Shown here: positions 42,503 through 52,389 of the stretch, piece after piece
Layout of the letters: the number at the start of each line of letters is the position of its first letter
Position numbering within the stretch: position 1 is the first letter of the stretch
Source of the DNA: Massilia sp. WG5
GTDB taxonomy: Bacteria; Pseudomonadota; Gammaproteobacteria; Burkholderiales; Burkholderiaceae_D
DNA length: 64,000 nucleotides
NCBI RefSeq assembly: GCF_001412595.2
Contig: NZ_CP012640.2
Location: 4,092,001-4,156,000, forward strand
Direction of reading: 5' to 3'
Notes under the pieces: generated by a model
Told to the model about the DNA's origin: nothing
The model's input: the letters and a program-made list of their open reading frames with translations, nothing else
Databases searched by the model: none
Made by a program: the position numbers and the translations under genes

Positions 42503-45500
42503 TCATCCTCCGTAGGGCGTGTACACGATGCCGTTGCCGATCAGCGCGGCCACGCCGTCCTGGTTTTCCGGACTGTCGCTGAAGAAGGCCAGCACGTAGG
42601 GCAGCGTCGCCTGCTTGTTGTCGAGGATGCCGACCCAGTAGGCGTAGCCGCCCGCATCCGGCTCGCGGTGCAGGATGTTGTGGTACAGGCGCAGCACGAT
42701 GTCGGCATTGCCGGGCGCGCTGCCGTACAGGTCGGCGAATTCCTTCGAACCCGCGAAGCCGGCGGCGATGTCGCGCAGCGAAGCGTCGTGGTCGAGCCGG
42801 TCGATCCAGTAGCCGAGACCGGCCAGGTCCGGCGTGCGGTCGAAGGCGGCGCGGTAGATCCGGTAGGCCTGGGCAGCGACGCCGTCGATGTCGAGCGCGA
42901 CCGCCTGGTCGGCAAACGCGATCCTCTCCACGCCCTGCAGGGTGTCGTTGCCGTCGTTGCCGGCGCTGCTGCGCTGGTCGGCCACGTGCCAGCCGCCGGC
43001 GTCGCGGGTGATCTTGTAGTCGCCCAGCTTGCCGCCGTAGGTGGCGGTGTCGCGGCCGTCGCCGCCGATCAGGGTGTCGTTGCCGGCGCCGCCGTGCAGG
43101 ATATCGTCGCCGGCGCCGCCGGTGCGGATCAAGCCCGGGGTGGCGGGGGGCGGCGGCGGGGTGACCACCACCGGCGGCGGGGGCACGACGACCGGCGGCG
43201 GGGTAACGACCGGCGGCGGCGTGAACAGGGGGTTGACGTGTTCGACGAAGTTGTCGGCGGTGAGCGTCGATGCCTGGACGTTTTTCAGCGTCAGCGCGGT
43301 CTGGTAGTAGGTTCCGAAGCCGCCGCCGTCCAGGTCATACTGCAGCAGGGTGTCGCTGCCGCTCTGGATCAGCCGCATGTAGCCGGTGGCGAAGGGGTTG
43401 CTGCCTGGGGCCGCCGGGTCGAGGCGCTCTGCCAGTTCGATCAGGTCGCCGCCCGCGCCGGCCTGGAAGTCGGCGACGGTATAGGGTGTCAGGACATGGA
43501 ACACGTCACGTCCGCTGCCGCCATAGGCCGTGATCTGGCTGCCCTGGCCGAGCACCAGGTGGACCGCAATGGTGTCGTTGCCCGCATCGCCGCGCAGTGT
43601 CGCCGTGATTTTTTCGGGGTAGGTGTTTCCCGTCAGTTCCAGCAGATCGTCGCCGTCGCCGCCTTCGAGCACCATGGTGCCGCCGTTCGCGGCGATCAGG
43701 TGATCGTTGCCGCTGCCGCCCTGCAGCAGGCCGCCGCCCCAGCCGGCGTCGAGCAGGTCGTCACCGTTGCCGCCGACCAGCGTATCGTTGCCGGCGCCGC
43801 CGAACAGGCTGTCGTTGCCGTCGCCGCCGCTGATCGTGTCGTCCAGGGCGCTGCCGTTCAGGCGGTCGGGCAGCGGTGTGCCGTCGAGATGCAGTCCCGC
43901 GGTCGAGCCATCCGATGGCCAGCCGCCCGTGTTGTCGGTCGTCAGGTCCTTCCTGTCGACGTTCTTCAGGATGACGAGGTCGCGGAAACCGCCCGCGCCC
44001 AGCGGACCGTCGGCATCGTAGCGGAACACCGCGTCGGCGCCGCGCTGCTCGACCTGGTAGTAGCCGCCGGAATAGGGCGTGATGCCCGACCAGTCCCCGC
44101 TGGCCAGCAGGTCCAGCATGTCGCCGCCGGGGCCGGCCTGGAAGTCGCTGATCGTGATGCTGCCCTTGAGCTGGTGGGCATCGAGATAGAAGAGATCCTG
44201 TCCGGCGCCGCCGCTGAGTTCGACAGTCGCCTGCGATTCAAGCTGCAGGACGACTTCGAAGCGATCGTCGCCGTCGCCACCGCTCGCGTGGATGGTGCTT
44301 GCGCCGGGGGACGCGCCCGGCAGCAGCGGCCCGGACCAGATCAGCAGGCGGTCGTTGCCGGTGCCGCCGTCGAGCGTGTCGTTGCCGCTCCAGCTGTACA
44401 GCGTATCGTTGCCGGCGCCGCCCAGCAGGCGGTCGTTCCCCGCCACATCGGCGGCGGAGATGTCGGTCTCGCGTTCGCCGGCGATGGTGTCGTCACCATC
44501 GCCGCCATCGATGATGTCGTTGCCGAAGCTGCCGCTGAGCCAGTCGTTGCCGCCACCGCCCGTCAAGGTATCGTCGAGGTAGCCGCCGCGCAGGGTATCC
44601 GCCGCGCCGCTGCCGATCAGCGCCAGACCCGTATGCGAGCCGTCGGGATTGAAGCCGTTCCAGAAGTTGTCCGGCTTCAGCATGGCGCTGTCGACGTTCT
44701 TCAGCACCAGCACGTCGATGAAGCCCTCGGCGCCGGCGCCGTCGCGGTCCACCTGCACCACTGTGTCGGCGCCATGCTGGACCAGCTGTACCCGGCCCCC
44801 GGGTCCGAACGGCGTGCCGCGCTCGTCGGGCACGATGCCGCGCAGGTCGACCAGGTCGCCGCCTTTGCCGACCTCGAAATCGGCGACGGTGATGGCCAGC
44901 TTCGGCGAGGCCTGGTTGACGGCGAAGGTATCGCTGCCGCTGCCGCCGCGGATGGTGACCAGGGTGTCCGCATCGGGATCGAGCGCCACCTGGATGAAGT
45001 CGCTGCCGGCGCCGCCGTCGATGCGCAGCAGGCCGTCCGAGGGAATGCCGGTATAGCGTTCGGCGGCGGTGCCGGCGGCGATCATGTCGTCGCCGTCGCC
45101 ACCGTCCAGCATGCCTTTCCCGGTGTGATACAGCCTGTCGTTGCCGAGTCCGCCGATCAGGGTCGATTCGCCATCGGCATCCAGGACGTCGTCGCCGTCG
45201 CCGCCGTCCAGCGTATTCTGGCCGATGCCGGCGGCCAGGACATCGTTGCCGGCGCCGCCGAGGAGGAGGTTGGCGCCCGCTTGTGCATTCAGGTTGTCGT
45301 AGCCGTCGCCGCCGGACAGGGTGTCGTGGCCGCTTTCTCCGATGAGGATGTCGTTGCCGGCATTGCCTTCGAGGATGTTATGGCCGAGGCCGCTGTGGAT
45401 GTAGTCGTCGCCGGCGCCGCCTTCGATGGTGTCGTCGAGCATGCCGCCGGTGAGCGTGTCCCGGTAGTCGGTGCCGATCAAATGGAAGCCGGTGGACGAG

Positions 45501-48500
45501 CCATCCGGCCGGATGCCGAGCGGGAAGTTATCGAGCGTCAGGTCTTTTGCCGATACGCCCTTCAGCACGGCGATCGTCACGAAGCCGCCCGCGCCGGCCG
45601 GTCCGTCGTCGTCCAGGTCGAGCAGGGTGTCGCTGCCGCTCTGGACCAGGCGCAGCCGGGTGTCCGGGCCGAAGGGGTTGGTTTCGGGGAGGTTCTTCAT
45701 CATCGACAGCACGTCGAGGATGTCGCCGCCCGGTCCCGCCTGGAAATCGCGGATCGTCAGCACACCGGCCGGCGCCGCGTAGACGCGCTCGAAACGGAAG
45801 GTATCCACGCCCGCGCCGCCGCTGGCGAGGACGATGTTGTCGGTGCTGAGGCCGTGCAGGCGCAGCGTGATCGTATCGTTGCCGGCGCCGCCGTCGAGGT
45901 CGAATTTGTAGGCGCCGTCGTAACCCAGTTCGGCGGTGATATTGTCGTTGCCGATACCGCCGGTCACGGTGCTGTCGCCGAGGCCGACGCTGATCAGGTC
46001 GTCGCCCGCACCGCCGTCGACCGTCGTGCTGGTCCTGACATACGGGTTCGCGAACTGGCTGGCATTGATGCTGTCGTTGCCGGCGCCGCCGCGCAGGATA
46101 TTGCTGCCTTCGCTGTCGAGGAGGAAATCGTTGCCGTCGCCGCCGTCGAGGACATCGTTGCCGGCGCCGCCGGACAGGGTGTCGTCGCCGGCGCCGCCGT
46201 CGAGCGTGTCGTTTCCTTCTTCGCCGCTCAGGTAGTCCCTGCCGGCGCCGCCTTTCAGCATGTCGTTGCCGAGGCCGCCCCACAGGGTGTCGCCGTAGAA
46301 GGTCTGCTCGTCGCCGCCGTCCAGCCAGTCGTCGCCCGGGCCGCCGCGCAGCAGGTCGGCGCCGCCGCTGCCGCCGCTGATGGTGTCGTCGAGGCCGTTG
46401 CCGCTCAGGGTGTCGTCGCCGGCCCCGCCGGTCAGCACCAGGCCCTTGCTGGTGCCGGAAGGGTCGTAGCCGCCGATGATGGCGGTGGCCGGCAGGGACG
46501 CGAGGCTGACGCCGCCGAGCGTGACCAGCAAAGTCGGACTGGCGGCATTGCCGGCGGCGCCGTCGGGGTCATAGTAGATGCGGGTGTCGGCGCCGGCCTG
46601 CTCGGCCTTCAGGTAGCCGAGGGCGCCGAAGGGATTGCCGCTCAGGCTGGCTGGCAACAGGGCCTGCAGGTCGAGGCGGTCGCCGCCGGCGGCGGAGAAA
46701 TCGCTGATCGTGAGGTCCTTGGCGTGGCCGTCCGGAGCGTTCTGCAGCCGGAAGGTATCGGCGCCGGCGCCGCCGCTGGCCCTGACCTCGTCCGAGCCGT
46801 GCTGGAACACCAGCAGGTCGTTGCCGTCGCCGCCGAGCACCTGCACGATGTGCACGGGCTGGCCGCGGCCGCCGTCCACGACCGTGATCAGGTCGTTGCC
46901 GATGCCGCCGTCGAGGGTGTCGTTGCCAGCCCCGCCCTGCAGGACATCGTTGCCGGCACCGCCGCGCAGCAGGTTGTTGCCGGAGGAAGAGACGGTAAGC
47001 GTATCGTTGCCGTCCCCGCCATCCAGCAGGTTATTGCCGGCACTATCGAATAGCCGGTCGTCGCCCTTGCCGCCGGCCAGGCTGTCGTTGCCGTCGCCGC
47101 CCCACAGCTGGTCCTGGCCGTCGCCGCCGTCGAGCAGGTCATTGCCGGCGCCGCCTGACAGTGTATCGTCGCCGCCCAGGCCGCTGATGGTGTCGTCGCC
47201 CAGCATGCCGCTCAGATTGTCGGCCAGGCCGGTGCCGGTGAGCATCATGCCGATCGACGACCCTGCGGGGTCGAAGGCGCCGACGAAGTTGGCGCTGGTG
47301 AGCTGCCCCGGCGTCAGTCCCGCGAGGTGCAGGACGGTCAGGTAAGCGCCGTCGGCGGACGAGATGCGCGACTGCAGCAGCGCTTCGCCATCGCCGGCAA
47401 GCAGGCGCAGGTCGCCGTTGCCGAAGGGGTTGCCGCGGTAGGACTCGCCCAGCAGGTACGTCAGGTCGATCAGGTCGCCGCCGGCGCCGGGCTGGAAATC
47501 GCTCACGTCGATCGGGGTGTCCGTATCGGGCCAGCCGACATGCCGGAGAAGCACGTAGGTGTCGGCGCCGTCGCCGCCGGCGATGTGCACGTGGCCGGTC
47601 GTACCCGCGCGGTAGAGCAGGGTGATGCGGTCGTTTCCTGCGCCGCCGCTGACGCTCGAGTCAGGCGCGCCGGAGGAGCGGATCTGGAGGTCGATGGTGT
47701 CGTCGCCCGTGCCGCCGATGTAGTTGGCGTCGTTGGTGCCGTACAGCCAGTCATTGCCGGCGCCGCCGTCCAGGGTGCCGCTGCCTGCCGAGATATCGTC
47801 GAAGAAATCGGTGGACTGCAGCGTATCGTTGCCGTCGCCGCCGAGCAGGAGGTTGGTGCCGGAGAAATCGGCCAGCCAGTCATTGCCGGCGCCGCCGTCG
47901 AGGAAGTCGTTGCCCGCGCCGCCGCCGAGGCTGTCGTCATGCAGGCCGCCGAAGAGCTGGTCGTCGCCGTCGCCACCCAGCAGCCTGTCGATGCCGCTGC
48001 CGCCGTTCAGCGTGTCGTTGCCGGCGCCTCCATCGAGGACATCGTTCGCTTCGAACGACGCCGGCTCATCGCCGCCGTTCAGCAGGTCGTTGCCGCCATG
48101 GCCGTAGAGGACATCGTTGCCGGCGCCGCCCGACAGCGTATCGGCCAGGTCGCTGCCGTGCAGGGTGTCGGCACCGTCGGTCCCGTGCAGGTCGAGGGCC
48201 ACGGGGCTGAGGCCGGACTGGAAATAGTAGGGCGACGCATTCGCGGTGAAGGGATTGCCGGCCAGGTCCTTGACCACGCCCGTCTCCAGTTTCACGTTGT
48301 AAGTCGTCGCATAGCTCAGCGGCTGCGCCAGGTGCAGGGTCAGCGTGTTGCCGGCGATGCGGATGCCTGGATCGGTGGCGCTGGCGCTGAACACGACCTG
48401 GCCGTGCTCCTGATCGGTGAGCGTCAGCAATCCGCCGCCGGCCTGGATGTCTTCGCTGAAGGTAAAGACGAGGTCACCATCGGCCGGCTGGCCGTATTCT

Positions 48501-48577
48501 GGGAAAGCGACAAGGACCGGTGCGGTGGTATCCGCCAGGTCCGCCGCACTGCCCGACATCGTTCCGAGCGTGGTCAT
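42503..48577 (-). CDS. Giant RTX-type calcium-binding protein with DUF4214 domain (2024 aa)
   Basis: It has the same architecture as its neighbour at twice the length. An N-terminal Ig-like domain ([34 protein letters not shown]) is followed by some ten blocks of GGAGNDxL repeats. These are separated by similar ~100-residue units ([17 protein letters not shown]..., [18 protein letters not shown]...). A proline linker ([18 protein letters not shown]) and the shared C-terminal DUF4214 domain complete it. Calcium-filled RTX repeats fold outside the cell, so type I secretion is expected, but no ABC/MFP/TolC genes are visible. Likely roles are adhesion or matrix formation (inference). It lies 79 bp downstream of the catalase stop. 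Confidence 0.9.
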   Translation of the reverse strand: MTTLGTMSGSAADLADTTAPVLVAFPEYGQPADGDLVFTFSEDIQAGGGLLTLTDQEHGQVVFSASATDPGIRIAGNTLTLHLAQPLSYATTYNVKLETGVVKDLAGNPFTANASPYYFQSGLSPVALDLHGTDGADTLHGSDLADTLSGGAGNDVLYGHGGNDLLNGGDEPASFEANDVLDGGAGNDTLNGGSGIDRLLGGDGDDQLFGGLHDDSLGGGAGNDFLDGGAGNDWLADFSGTNLLLGGDGNDTLQSTDFFDDISAGSGTLDGGAGNDWLYGTNDANYIGGTGDDTIDLQIRSSGAPDSSVSGGAGNDRITLLYRAGTTGHVHIAGGDGADTYVLLRHVGWPDTDTPIDVSDFQPGAGGDLIDLTYLLGESYRGNPFGNGDLRLLAGDGEALLQSRISSADGAYLTVLHLAGLTPGQLTSANFVGAFDPAGSSIGMMLTGTGLADNLSGMLGDDTISGLGGDDTLSGGAGNDLLDGGDGQDQLWGGDGNDSLAGGKGDDRLFDSAGNNLLDGGDGNDTLTVSSSGNNLLRGGAGNDVLQGGAGNDTLDGGIGNDLITVVDGGRGQPVHIVQVLGGDGNDLLVFQHGSDEVRASGGAGADTFRLQNAPDGHAKDLTISDFSAAGGDRLDLQALLPASLSGNPFGALGYLKAEQAGADTRIYYDPDGAAGNAASPTLLVTLGGVSLASLPATAIIGGYDPSGTSKGLVLTGGAGDDTLSGNGLDDTISGGSGGADLLRGGPGDDWLDGGDEQTFYGDTLWGGLGNDMLKGGAGRDYLSGEEGNDTLDGGAGDDTLSGGAGNDVLDGGDGNDFLLDSEGSNILRGGAGNDSINASQFANPYVRTSTTVDGGAGDDLISVGLGDSTVTGGIGNDNITAELGYDGAYKFDLDGGAGNDTITLRLHGLSTDNIVLASGGAGVDTFRFERVYAAPAGVLTIRDFQAGPGGDILDVLSMMKNLPETNPFGPDTRLRLVQSGSDTLLDLDDDGPAGAGGFVTIAVLKGVSAKDLTLDNFPLGIRPDGSSTGFHLIGTDYRDTLTGGMLDDTIEGGAGDDYIHSGLGHNILEGNAGNDILIGESGHDTLSGGDGYDNLNAQAGANLLLGGAGNDVLAAGIGQNTLDGGDGDDVLDADGESTLIGGLGNDRLYHTGKGMLDGGDGDDMIAAGTAAERYTGIPSDGLLRIDGGAGSDFIQVALDPDADTLVTIRGGSGSDTFAVNQASPKLAITVADFEVGKGGDLVDLRGIVPDERGTPFGPGGRVQLVQHGADTVVQVDRDGAGAEGFIDVLVLKNVDSAMLKPDNFWNGFNPDGSHTGLALIGSGAADTLRGGYLDDTLTGGGGNDWLSGSFGNDIIDGGDGDDTIAGERETDISAADVAGNDRLLGGAGNDTLYSWSGNDTLDGGTGNDRLLIWSGPLLPGASPGASTIHASGGDGDDRFEVVLQLESQATVELSGGAGQDLFYLDAHQLKGSITISDFQAGPGGDMLDLLASGDWSGITPYSGGYYQVEQRGADAVFRYDADGPLGAGGFRDLVILKNVDRKDLTTDNTGGWPSDGSTAGLHLDGTPLPDRLNGSALDDTISGGDGNDSLFGGAGNDTLVGGNGDDLLDAGWGGGLLQGGSGNDHLIAANGGTMVLEGGDGDDLLELTGNTYPEKITATLRGDAGNDTIAVHLVLGQGSQITAYGGSGRDVFHVLTPYTVADFQAGAGGDLIELAERLDPAAPGSNPFATGYMRLIQSGSDTLLQYDLDGGGFGTYYQTALTLKNVQASTLTADNFVEHVNPLFTPPPVVTPPPVVVPPPPVVVTPPPPPATPGLIRTGGAGDDILHGGAGNDTLIGGDGRDTATYGGKLGDYKITRDAGGWHVADQRSSAGNDGNDTLQGVERIAFADQAVALDIDGVAAQAYRIYRAAFDRTPDLAGLGYWIDRLDHDASLRDIAAGFAGSKEFADLYGSAPGNADIVLRLYHNILHREPDAGGYAYWVGILDNKQATLPYVLAFFSDSPENQDGVAALIGNGIVYTPYGG
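42511..43177. repeat. Long direct repeat, 3' end of second RTX gene
   Basis: This is the partner of 39162-39837, offset by about 3.35 kb. Identity falls off abruptly in the proline-linker region. Synonymous sites are also conserved, so recent duplication or gene conversion is more likely than protein-level selection. Confidence 0.85.
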
Positions 48578-48656
48578 GGATAGTTATGATTTTTATAAAA
48601 CATCACTATCGCCCAGCTCGTCAATATGGTCCAGAAATTTCTTTCAAATTAGATAG
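48578..48656 (-). promoter_or_regulatory. Leader of second RTX gene
   Basis: It shares the ordered blocks described for 42397-42502. On the minus strand TTGACG (about 48624-48629) and TATAAA (about 48596-48602) could be promoter elements, although spacing is longer than ideal. Confidence 0.4.
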
Positions 48657-50132
48657 TTAGGTGAGATTGTGTGAGTTTTTGCCGCCGTCAGACAGCCGGT
48701 AAATCGCCTCCGCCACCCCATGCCCATACGCCGGATCGGCGCGCAGGAAGTGCCCGATCTGGCGGTCCTGGGTCACGGCGTCGGCCTGGCCCAGCGAGCC
48801 GGCGATGTTCTGGATCAGCTCGCGCCGGCCGTCCTCGCCGAGCAGGCGGAACAGGTTGCCGGCCTGGCTGTAGTGGTCGTCGGTGGCGCGGGTGTCGTAG
48901 CGGCCGGCCGCGCCTTCGAGCGGCCAGCCGGCGTCGCCGTGGCCGAAGCCGCCGGCCGCCGGGGTATCCGCACGCACGGGATCGTAGTTGGCGCTTGCGC
49001 CGCCGTTGGCGATCGCCATCGCGCCGTCGCGCTGCTGGTTGTGGAAGGGGCAGCGCGGACGGTTCACCGGCAGGTGCTGGTGGTTGGTGCCGACCCGGTA
49101 GAGCTGGGCGTCGTGGTAGGCGAACAGGCGCGCCTGCAGCATCTTGTCCGGGCTGTAGCCCATGCCGGGCACGATGTTCGAGGGCGACAGCGCGGCCTGC
49201 TCGACATCGAGGTGGTAGTTGTCCGGGTTGCGGTTCAGTTCCAGGATGCCGACCTTGATGCGCGGGAAGTCGCCCTGCGGCCATACCTTGGTCAAATCGA
49301 ACGCGTCCCAGCCGGTACGGGCTTCCCAGGCGGCGCGCTGTTCGTCGTCCATCACCTGGATCTCCACGCTCCAGCGCGGATAGTCACCGTTGGCGATCGC
49401 ATTGAACAGGTCGCGCTGGGCATAGTCCGGGTCGGCGCCGGCCAGGCGCACGGCCTCGGGCGCACTCAGGTTCTTGATGCCCTGCAGGGTCTTGAAGTGC
49501 CACTTGACCCACACGCGCCGGCCTTCGTCGTCGATCAGGCTGTAGGTATGGCTGCCGAAGCCGTCCATGTGGCGGTAGCCGTCCGGGGTGCCGCGGCCCG
49601 AGAACAGGATCGTCACCTGATGCAGGCTTTCCGGCGCCTTGCTCCAGAAGTCCCACATGTTCTGCGCGGACTTCAGATTGGTCTGCGGATCGCGTTTCTG
49701 GGTGTGGATGAAGTCGGGGAACTTGATGCCGTCCTTCAGGAAGAAGGTCGGGGTGTTGTTGCCGACCAGGTCCCAGTTGCCGTCCTCGGTATAGAAGCGC
49801 AGCGCGAAGCCGCGCGGATCGCGCTCGGTGTCGGCCGAACCCTTTTCGCCGCCGACGGTCGAGAAGCGCAGGAAGGTCTCGGTGCGCTTGCCGATTTCGC
49901 TGAACAGCTTCGCTGTCGTGTACCGCGTGATGTCGTGGGTGACGGTGAAGCTGCCGTAGGCGCCCGAGCCTTTCGCGTGCACGACGCGCTCGGGAATGCG
50001 CTCGCGGTTGAAGTGCTGGAGCTTTTCGATCAGGTGGAAGTCCTGCAGCAGGACCGGACCGCGCGGGCCCGCGGTGATCGAGTTCTGGTTGTCGGCGACG
50101 GGAATGCCGGAGGCGGTGGTGAGGATCGTCAT
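48657..50132 (-). CDS. Catalase, monofunctional haem type, small-subunit clade (491 aa)
   Basis: This enzyme decomposes hydrogen peroxide. Distal His52 is in RVVHAKGSGAYGSF and Asn125 in NNTPTFFLKDGIKFPDF. RFSTVGGEKGSADTERDPRGFA is the clade signature. The proximal haem ligand Tyr is in RLFAYHDAQLYRVGTNHQHLPVN (near 335). Length matches small-subunit KatA-type catalases. No signal peptide is present, so it is cytoplasmic. The promoter region is shared with the divergent HD-GYP gene and contains CTAT-N7-ATAG, an OxyR-like half pattern. Downstream lies the giant RTX gene on the same strand. Confidence 0.96.
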   Translation of the reverse strand: MTILTTASGIPVADNQNSITAGPRGPVLLQDFHLIEKLQHFNRERIPERVVHAKGSGAYGSFTVTHDITRYTTAKLFSEIGKRTETFLRFSTVGGEKGSADTERDPRGFALRFYTEDGNWDLVGNNTPTFFLKDGIKFPDFIHTQKRDPQTNLKSAQNMWDFWSKAPESLHQVTILFSGRGTPDGYRHMDGFGSHTYSLIDDEGRRVWVKWHFKTLQGIKNLSAPEAVRLAGADPDYAQRDLFNAIANGDYPRWSVEIQVMDDEQRAAWEARTGWDAFDLTKVWPQGDFPRIKVGILELNRNPDNYHLDVEQAALSPSNIVPGMGYSPDKMLQARLFAYHDAQLYRVGTNHQHLPVNRPRCPFHNQQRDGAMAIANGGASANYDPVRADTPAAGGFGHGDAGWPLEGAAGRYDTRATDDHYSQAGNLFRLLGEDGRRELIQNIAGSLGQADAVTQDRQIGHFLRADPAYGHGVAEAIYRLSDGGKNSHNLT

Positions 50133-50158
50133 GGCGAGGTTCTCGTTTCTCGTTATAT

Positions 50159-50256
50159 CTATCGATTATTTGAAATCAATAGAATCGGTTAATGTGAAAC
50201 GATGGTAAGCCAGCTGGGCGATTTGCACAAACTATCTATTTCTATTTGATTCATAG
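50159..50256. promoter_or_regulatory. Divergent regulatory region with ATAG/CTAT inverted repeats
   Basis: This AT-rich 214-bp gap lies between the catalase and HD-GYP genes. CTATCGATT-N6-AATCAATAG at 50159-50182 is an 8/9 inverted repeat. CTATTTGATTCATAG at 50242-50256 is an exact CTAT-N7-ATAG, the central spacing of OxyR sites. The flanking tetramers of a full OxyR site are not clear. Confidence 0.4.
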
Positions 50257-50346
50257 AAAAAACAAATGTAGAGCTGCATCGGCATTGGCGTACTCTATTT
50301 CCTTAAATCATCAAATTTTTCTCCTGACGCAATTCAGTCTCCCATC

Positions 50347-51729
50347 ATGAAAGCCGAATTTCTCCCCGCCGCAGAGCTGAAACTGTCGGAATTGATCGCA
50401 TCTCTCAGCTACGCCCTCGACATCACGGAAGGCCAGCCGGCTGGCCACTGCGTGCGCGCGTGCTGGATCGGCATGCACATCGGCCGTCAGGCCGGCATGT
50501 CCGAGGACCAGTTGTGGGAGCTTTACTACACCTTGCTGCTGAAGGACCTGGGCTGCAGCAGCAACGCCGCGCGCATCTGCGAGCTCTACCTGACGGACGA
50601 CCTGAACTTCAAGCGCGACTACAAGACGGTCGGCGACAGCCTGCCGCAAGTGCTTGGCTTCGTGCTGAAGCACACCGGGCTGAAGGCCGGGCTGGCCGAG
50701 CGCTTCCGCAGCGTGATGACGATCCTGCGCGACGGTCCGGAAATCGCGCGCGAGCTGGTCGCCACCCGCTGCCAGCGCGGCGCCGAGATCGCGCGCCTGC
50801 TGCGCTTCCCGGAGGGTGTGGCGGACGGTATTTATTCGCTGGACGAACATTTCAATGGCAATGGCAAGCCGGCGCGGCTGGCGGGCGAGGCGATCCCGCT
50901 GTACTCGCGCATCGCCCTGCTGGCGCAGGTGATCGACGTGTTCCATGCCGAGAGCGGGCGCGAGGGCGCGCTGAAAGAGGCGCGCGCGCGCTCGGGACAG
51001 TGGTTCGACCCGGCCCTGGTGCAGGCTTTCGAACAGGTGGCGCAAGCGGACGCCTTCTGGGCCACGCTGGCCGGGGACAGGGTCGACGAGGCGGTCACGG
51101 CGCTGCAGCCGGCCGGGGCGGGGCGCCAGCATGCGCTGGACGACGACTACCTGGACGACATCGCCACCGCCTTCGGCCAGGTGGTCGATGCCAAGAGCCC
51201 GTACACCAGCGGCCACAGCACGCGAGTGGCGCTGTACACGGACATGATCGGGGAGGCGCTGGGCCTGGGGCCGGAACGCCGGCGCTGGCTCAAGCGCGGT
51301 GCGCTGCTGCACGACGTCGGCAAGCTGGGTGTCAGCAACAGCGTGCTGGACAAGGCGGGTGCGCTCGACCGCGCCGAGTGGGACGCCGTCAGGCAGCATG
51401 CCGCGTTCACGGAAACGATCCTGGGACGGATCGGCGCCTTCCGCGAGCTGGCGGCCATCGCCGGCGCCCATCACGAGCGCCTGGACGGCAGCGGTTATCC
51501 GCGCGGGCTGGCGGCGGCCGAGATCCGTATCGAGACGCGCATCATCACCACCGCCGACATCTTCGACGCGATCACGGCCTCGCGGCCTTACCGCGGCGCG
51601 ATCCCGATTCCGCAGGCCCTGGAAATGATGGGCAAAACCGTGGGAACGGCGCTCGATCCGGCCTGCTACGACGCCCTGGTGCGGGCGGTGGAGCGGGTGC
51701 CGTTCCCGGAGGCAGCCGTGCCGGTGTGA
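50347..51729 (+). CDS. Tandem HD-domain / HD-GYP phosphodiesterase-type protein (460 aa)
   Basis: The C-terminal half is an HD-GYP domain, a cyclic-di-GMP phosphodiesterase family. It has KRGALLHDVGKLGVSNSVLDK, HAAFTETILGRIG, HHERLDGSGYPRGL (GYP present) and ITTADIFDAITASRPYR. The N-terminal half is a diverged copy (GHCVRACWIGMHIGRQAG, LLLKDLGCSSNAAR, DEHFNGNGKPARLAGEAIPLYSRI). It lacks the first His-Asp pair and the YP of GYP, so it is probably non-catalytic. No transmembrane segment and no receiver domain are seen. It is divergent from catalase. The start has no strong ribosome site. Confidence 0.9.
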   Translation: MKAEFLPAAELKLSELIASLSYALDITEGQPAGHCVRACWIGMHIGRQAGMSEDQLWELYYTLLLKDLGCSSNAARICELYLTDDLNFKRDYKTVGDSLPQVLGFVLKHTGLKAGLAERFRSVMTILRDGPEIARELVATRCQRGAEIARLLRFPEGVADGIYSLDEHFNGNGKPARLAGEAIPLYSRIALLAQVIDVFHAESGREGALKEARARSGQWFDPALVQAFEQVAQADAFWATLAGDRVDEAVTALQPAGAGRQHALDDDYLDDIATAFGQVVDAKSPYTSGHSTRVALYTDMIGEALGLGPERRRWLKRGALLHDVGKLGVSNSVLDKAGALDRAEWDAVRQHAAFTETILGRIGAFRELAAIAGAHHERLDGSGYPRGLAAAEIRIETRIITTADIFDAITASRPYRGAIPIPQALEMMGKTVGTALDPACYDALVRAVERVPFPEAAVPV

Positions 51730-51776
51730 GTGGTCAAGCCGCCGGCCTCGCTGGTGTAGGCGGCGTTTTGATGATG

Positions 51777-51812
51777 AAAAAGGCGACAACCCTGCGGTTG
51801 CCGCCTTTTTCA
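51777..51812. terminator. Bidirectional Rho-independent terminator
   Basis: GAAAAAGGCGACAACC pairs with GGTTGCCGCCTTTTTC around a CTGC loop, with A-run and T-run at the two ends. It serves the convergent HD-GYP and Ohr genes. Confidence 0.92.
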
Positions 51813-51830
51813 TGTGCCCTGCGAACAGGC

Positions 51831-52259
51831 TTACATGACCGTCAGCGTGACGTCGATATTGCCGCGGGTCGCGTTCGAGTAGGGGCAGACGCCGTGGGCG
51901 GCTTCGACCAGTTCCTGGGCGGCGGCGCGGTCCATGCCCGGCAGGCTGACCGCCAGTTCCACGGCCAGGCCGAAGCCGGCGGGGATCGGGCCGATCGAGA
52001 CGCTGGCGTCGACGGCCGCATCGGCCGGCACGGTCAGCTTCTTCTGGCCGGCGACGAATTTCATCGCGCCCATGAAGCAGGCCGAATAGCCGGCGGCGAA
52101 CAGCTGTTCCGGGTTGGTCGCATCGCCCTTGCCGCCCATTTCCTTCGGCGGCGCCAGGCGCACGTCCAGCAGCTTGTCGCTGGAGACGGAGCGGCCTTCG
52201 CGGCCGCCGATGGTGTGCGCCTTGGCGGTGTACAGGACTTTGTCGAGCTTGGTGGTCAT
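51831..52259 (-). CDS. ohr: Organic hydroperoxide resistance protein, Ohr subfamily (142 aa)
   Basis: This dithiol peroxidase of the OsmC/Ohr family reduces organic and lipid hydroperoxides. The catalytic cysteines are Cys61 (FAAGYSACFMGAM) and Cys125 (AHGVCPYSNATRGN). VLYTAKAHTIGGREGRSVSSD at the N terminus and NPEQLFAAGYSACF mark the Ohr rather than OsmC branch. The ATG at 52259 is chosen; the upstream open frame to 52319 lacks family similarity. No ohrR gene is adjacent, but a palindrome lies upstream at 52326-52337. Confidence 0.94.
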   Translation of the reverse strand: MTTKLDKVLYTAKAHTIGGREGRSVSSDKLLDVRLAPPKEMGGKGDATNPEQLFAAGYSACFMGAMKFVAGQKKLTVPADAAVDASVSIGPIPAGFGLAVELAVSLPGMDRAAAQELVEAAHGVCPYSNATRGNIDVTLTVM

Positions 52260-52322
52260 TGCGTTACCCTTTCGTTGGTGAGTGTTTCGTGTGCATCGAT
52301 GGGATGAATAATAGCGCACAAT

Positions 52323-52340
52323 TAGATAGCGCGCTATTTA
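52323..52340. promoter_or_regulatory. Palindrome upstream of ohr
   Basis: ATAGCGCGCTAT (52326-52337) is a perfect 12-bp palindrome extended by a further T-A/A-T match. It lies 67 bp before the ohr start and may be a regulator binding site. Confidence 0.4.
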
Positions 52341-52389
52341 TCTTCTCGATAAGCACGATAGATTAAGGTAATCGCGTTTTCCGGGCGCT

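Noticed and set aside
42500..47053. Very long open frame antisense to the giant RTX gene
   Set aside because: Its product is a monotonous [11 protein letters not shown] pattern, the mirror of GGxGxDxLx codons in high-GC DNA. It has no start signals or domains.
39142..48577. Short-period DNA repeats that look CRISPR-like
   Set aside because: They are degenerate codons for the RTX nonapeptide within open reading frames; there are no constant repeats with unique spacers and no cas genes.
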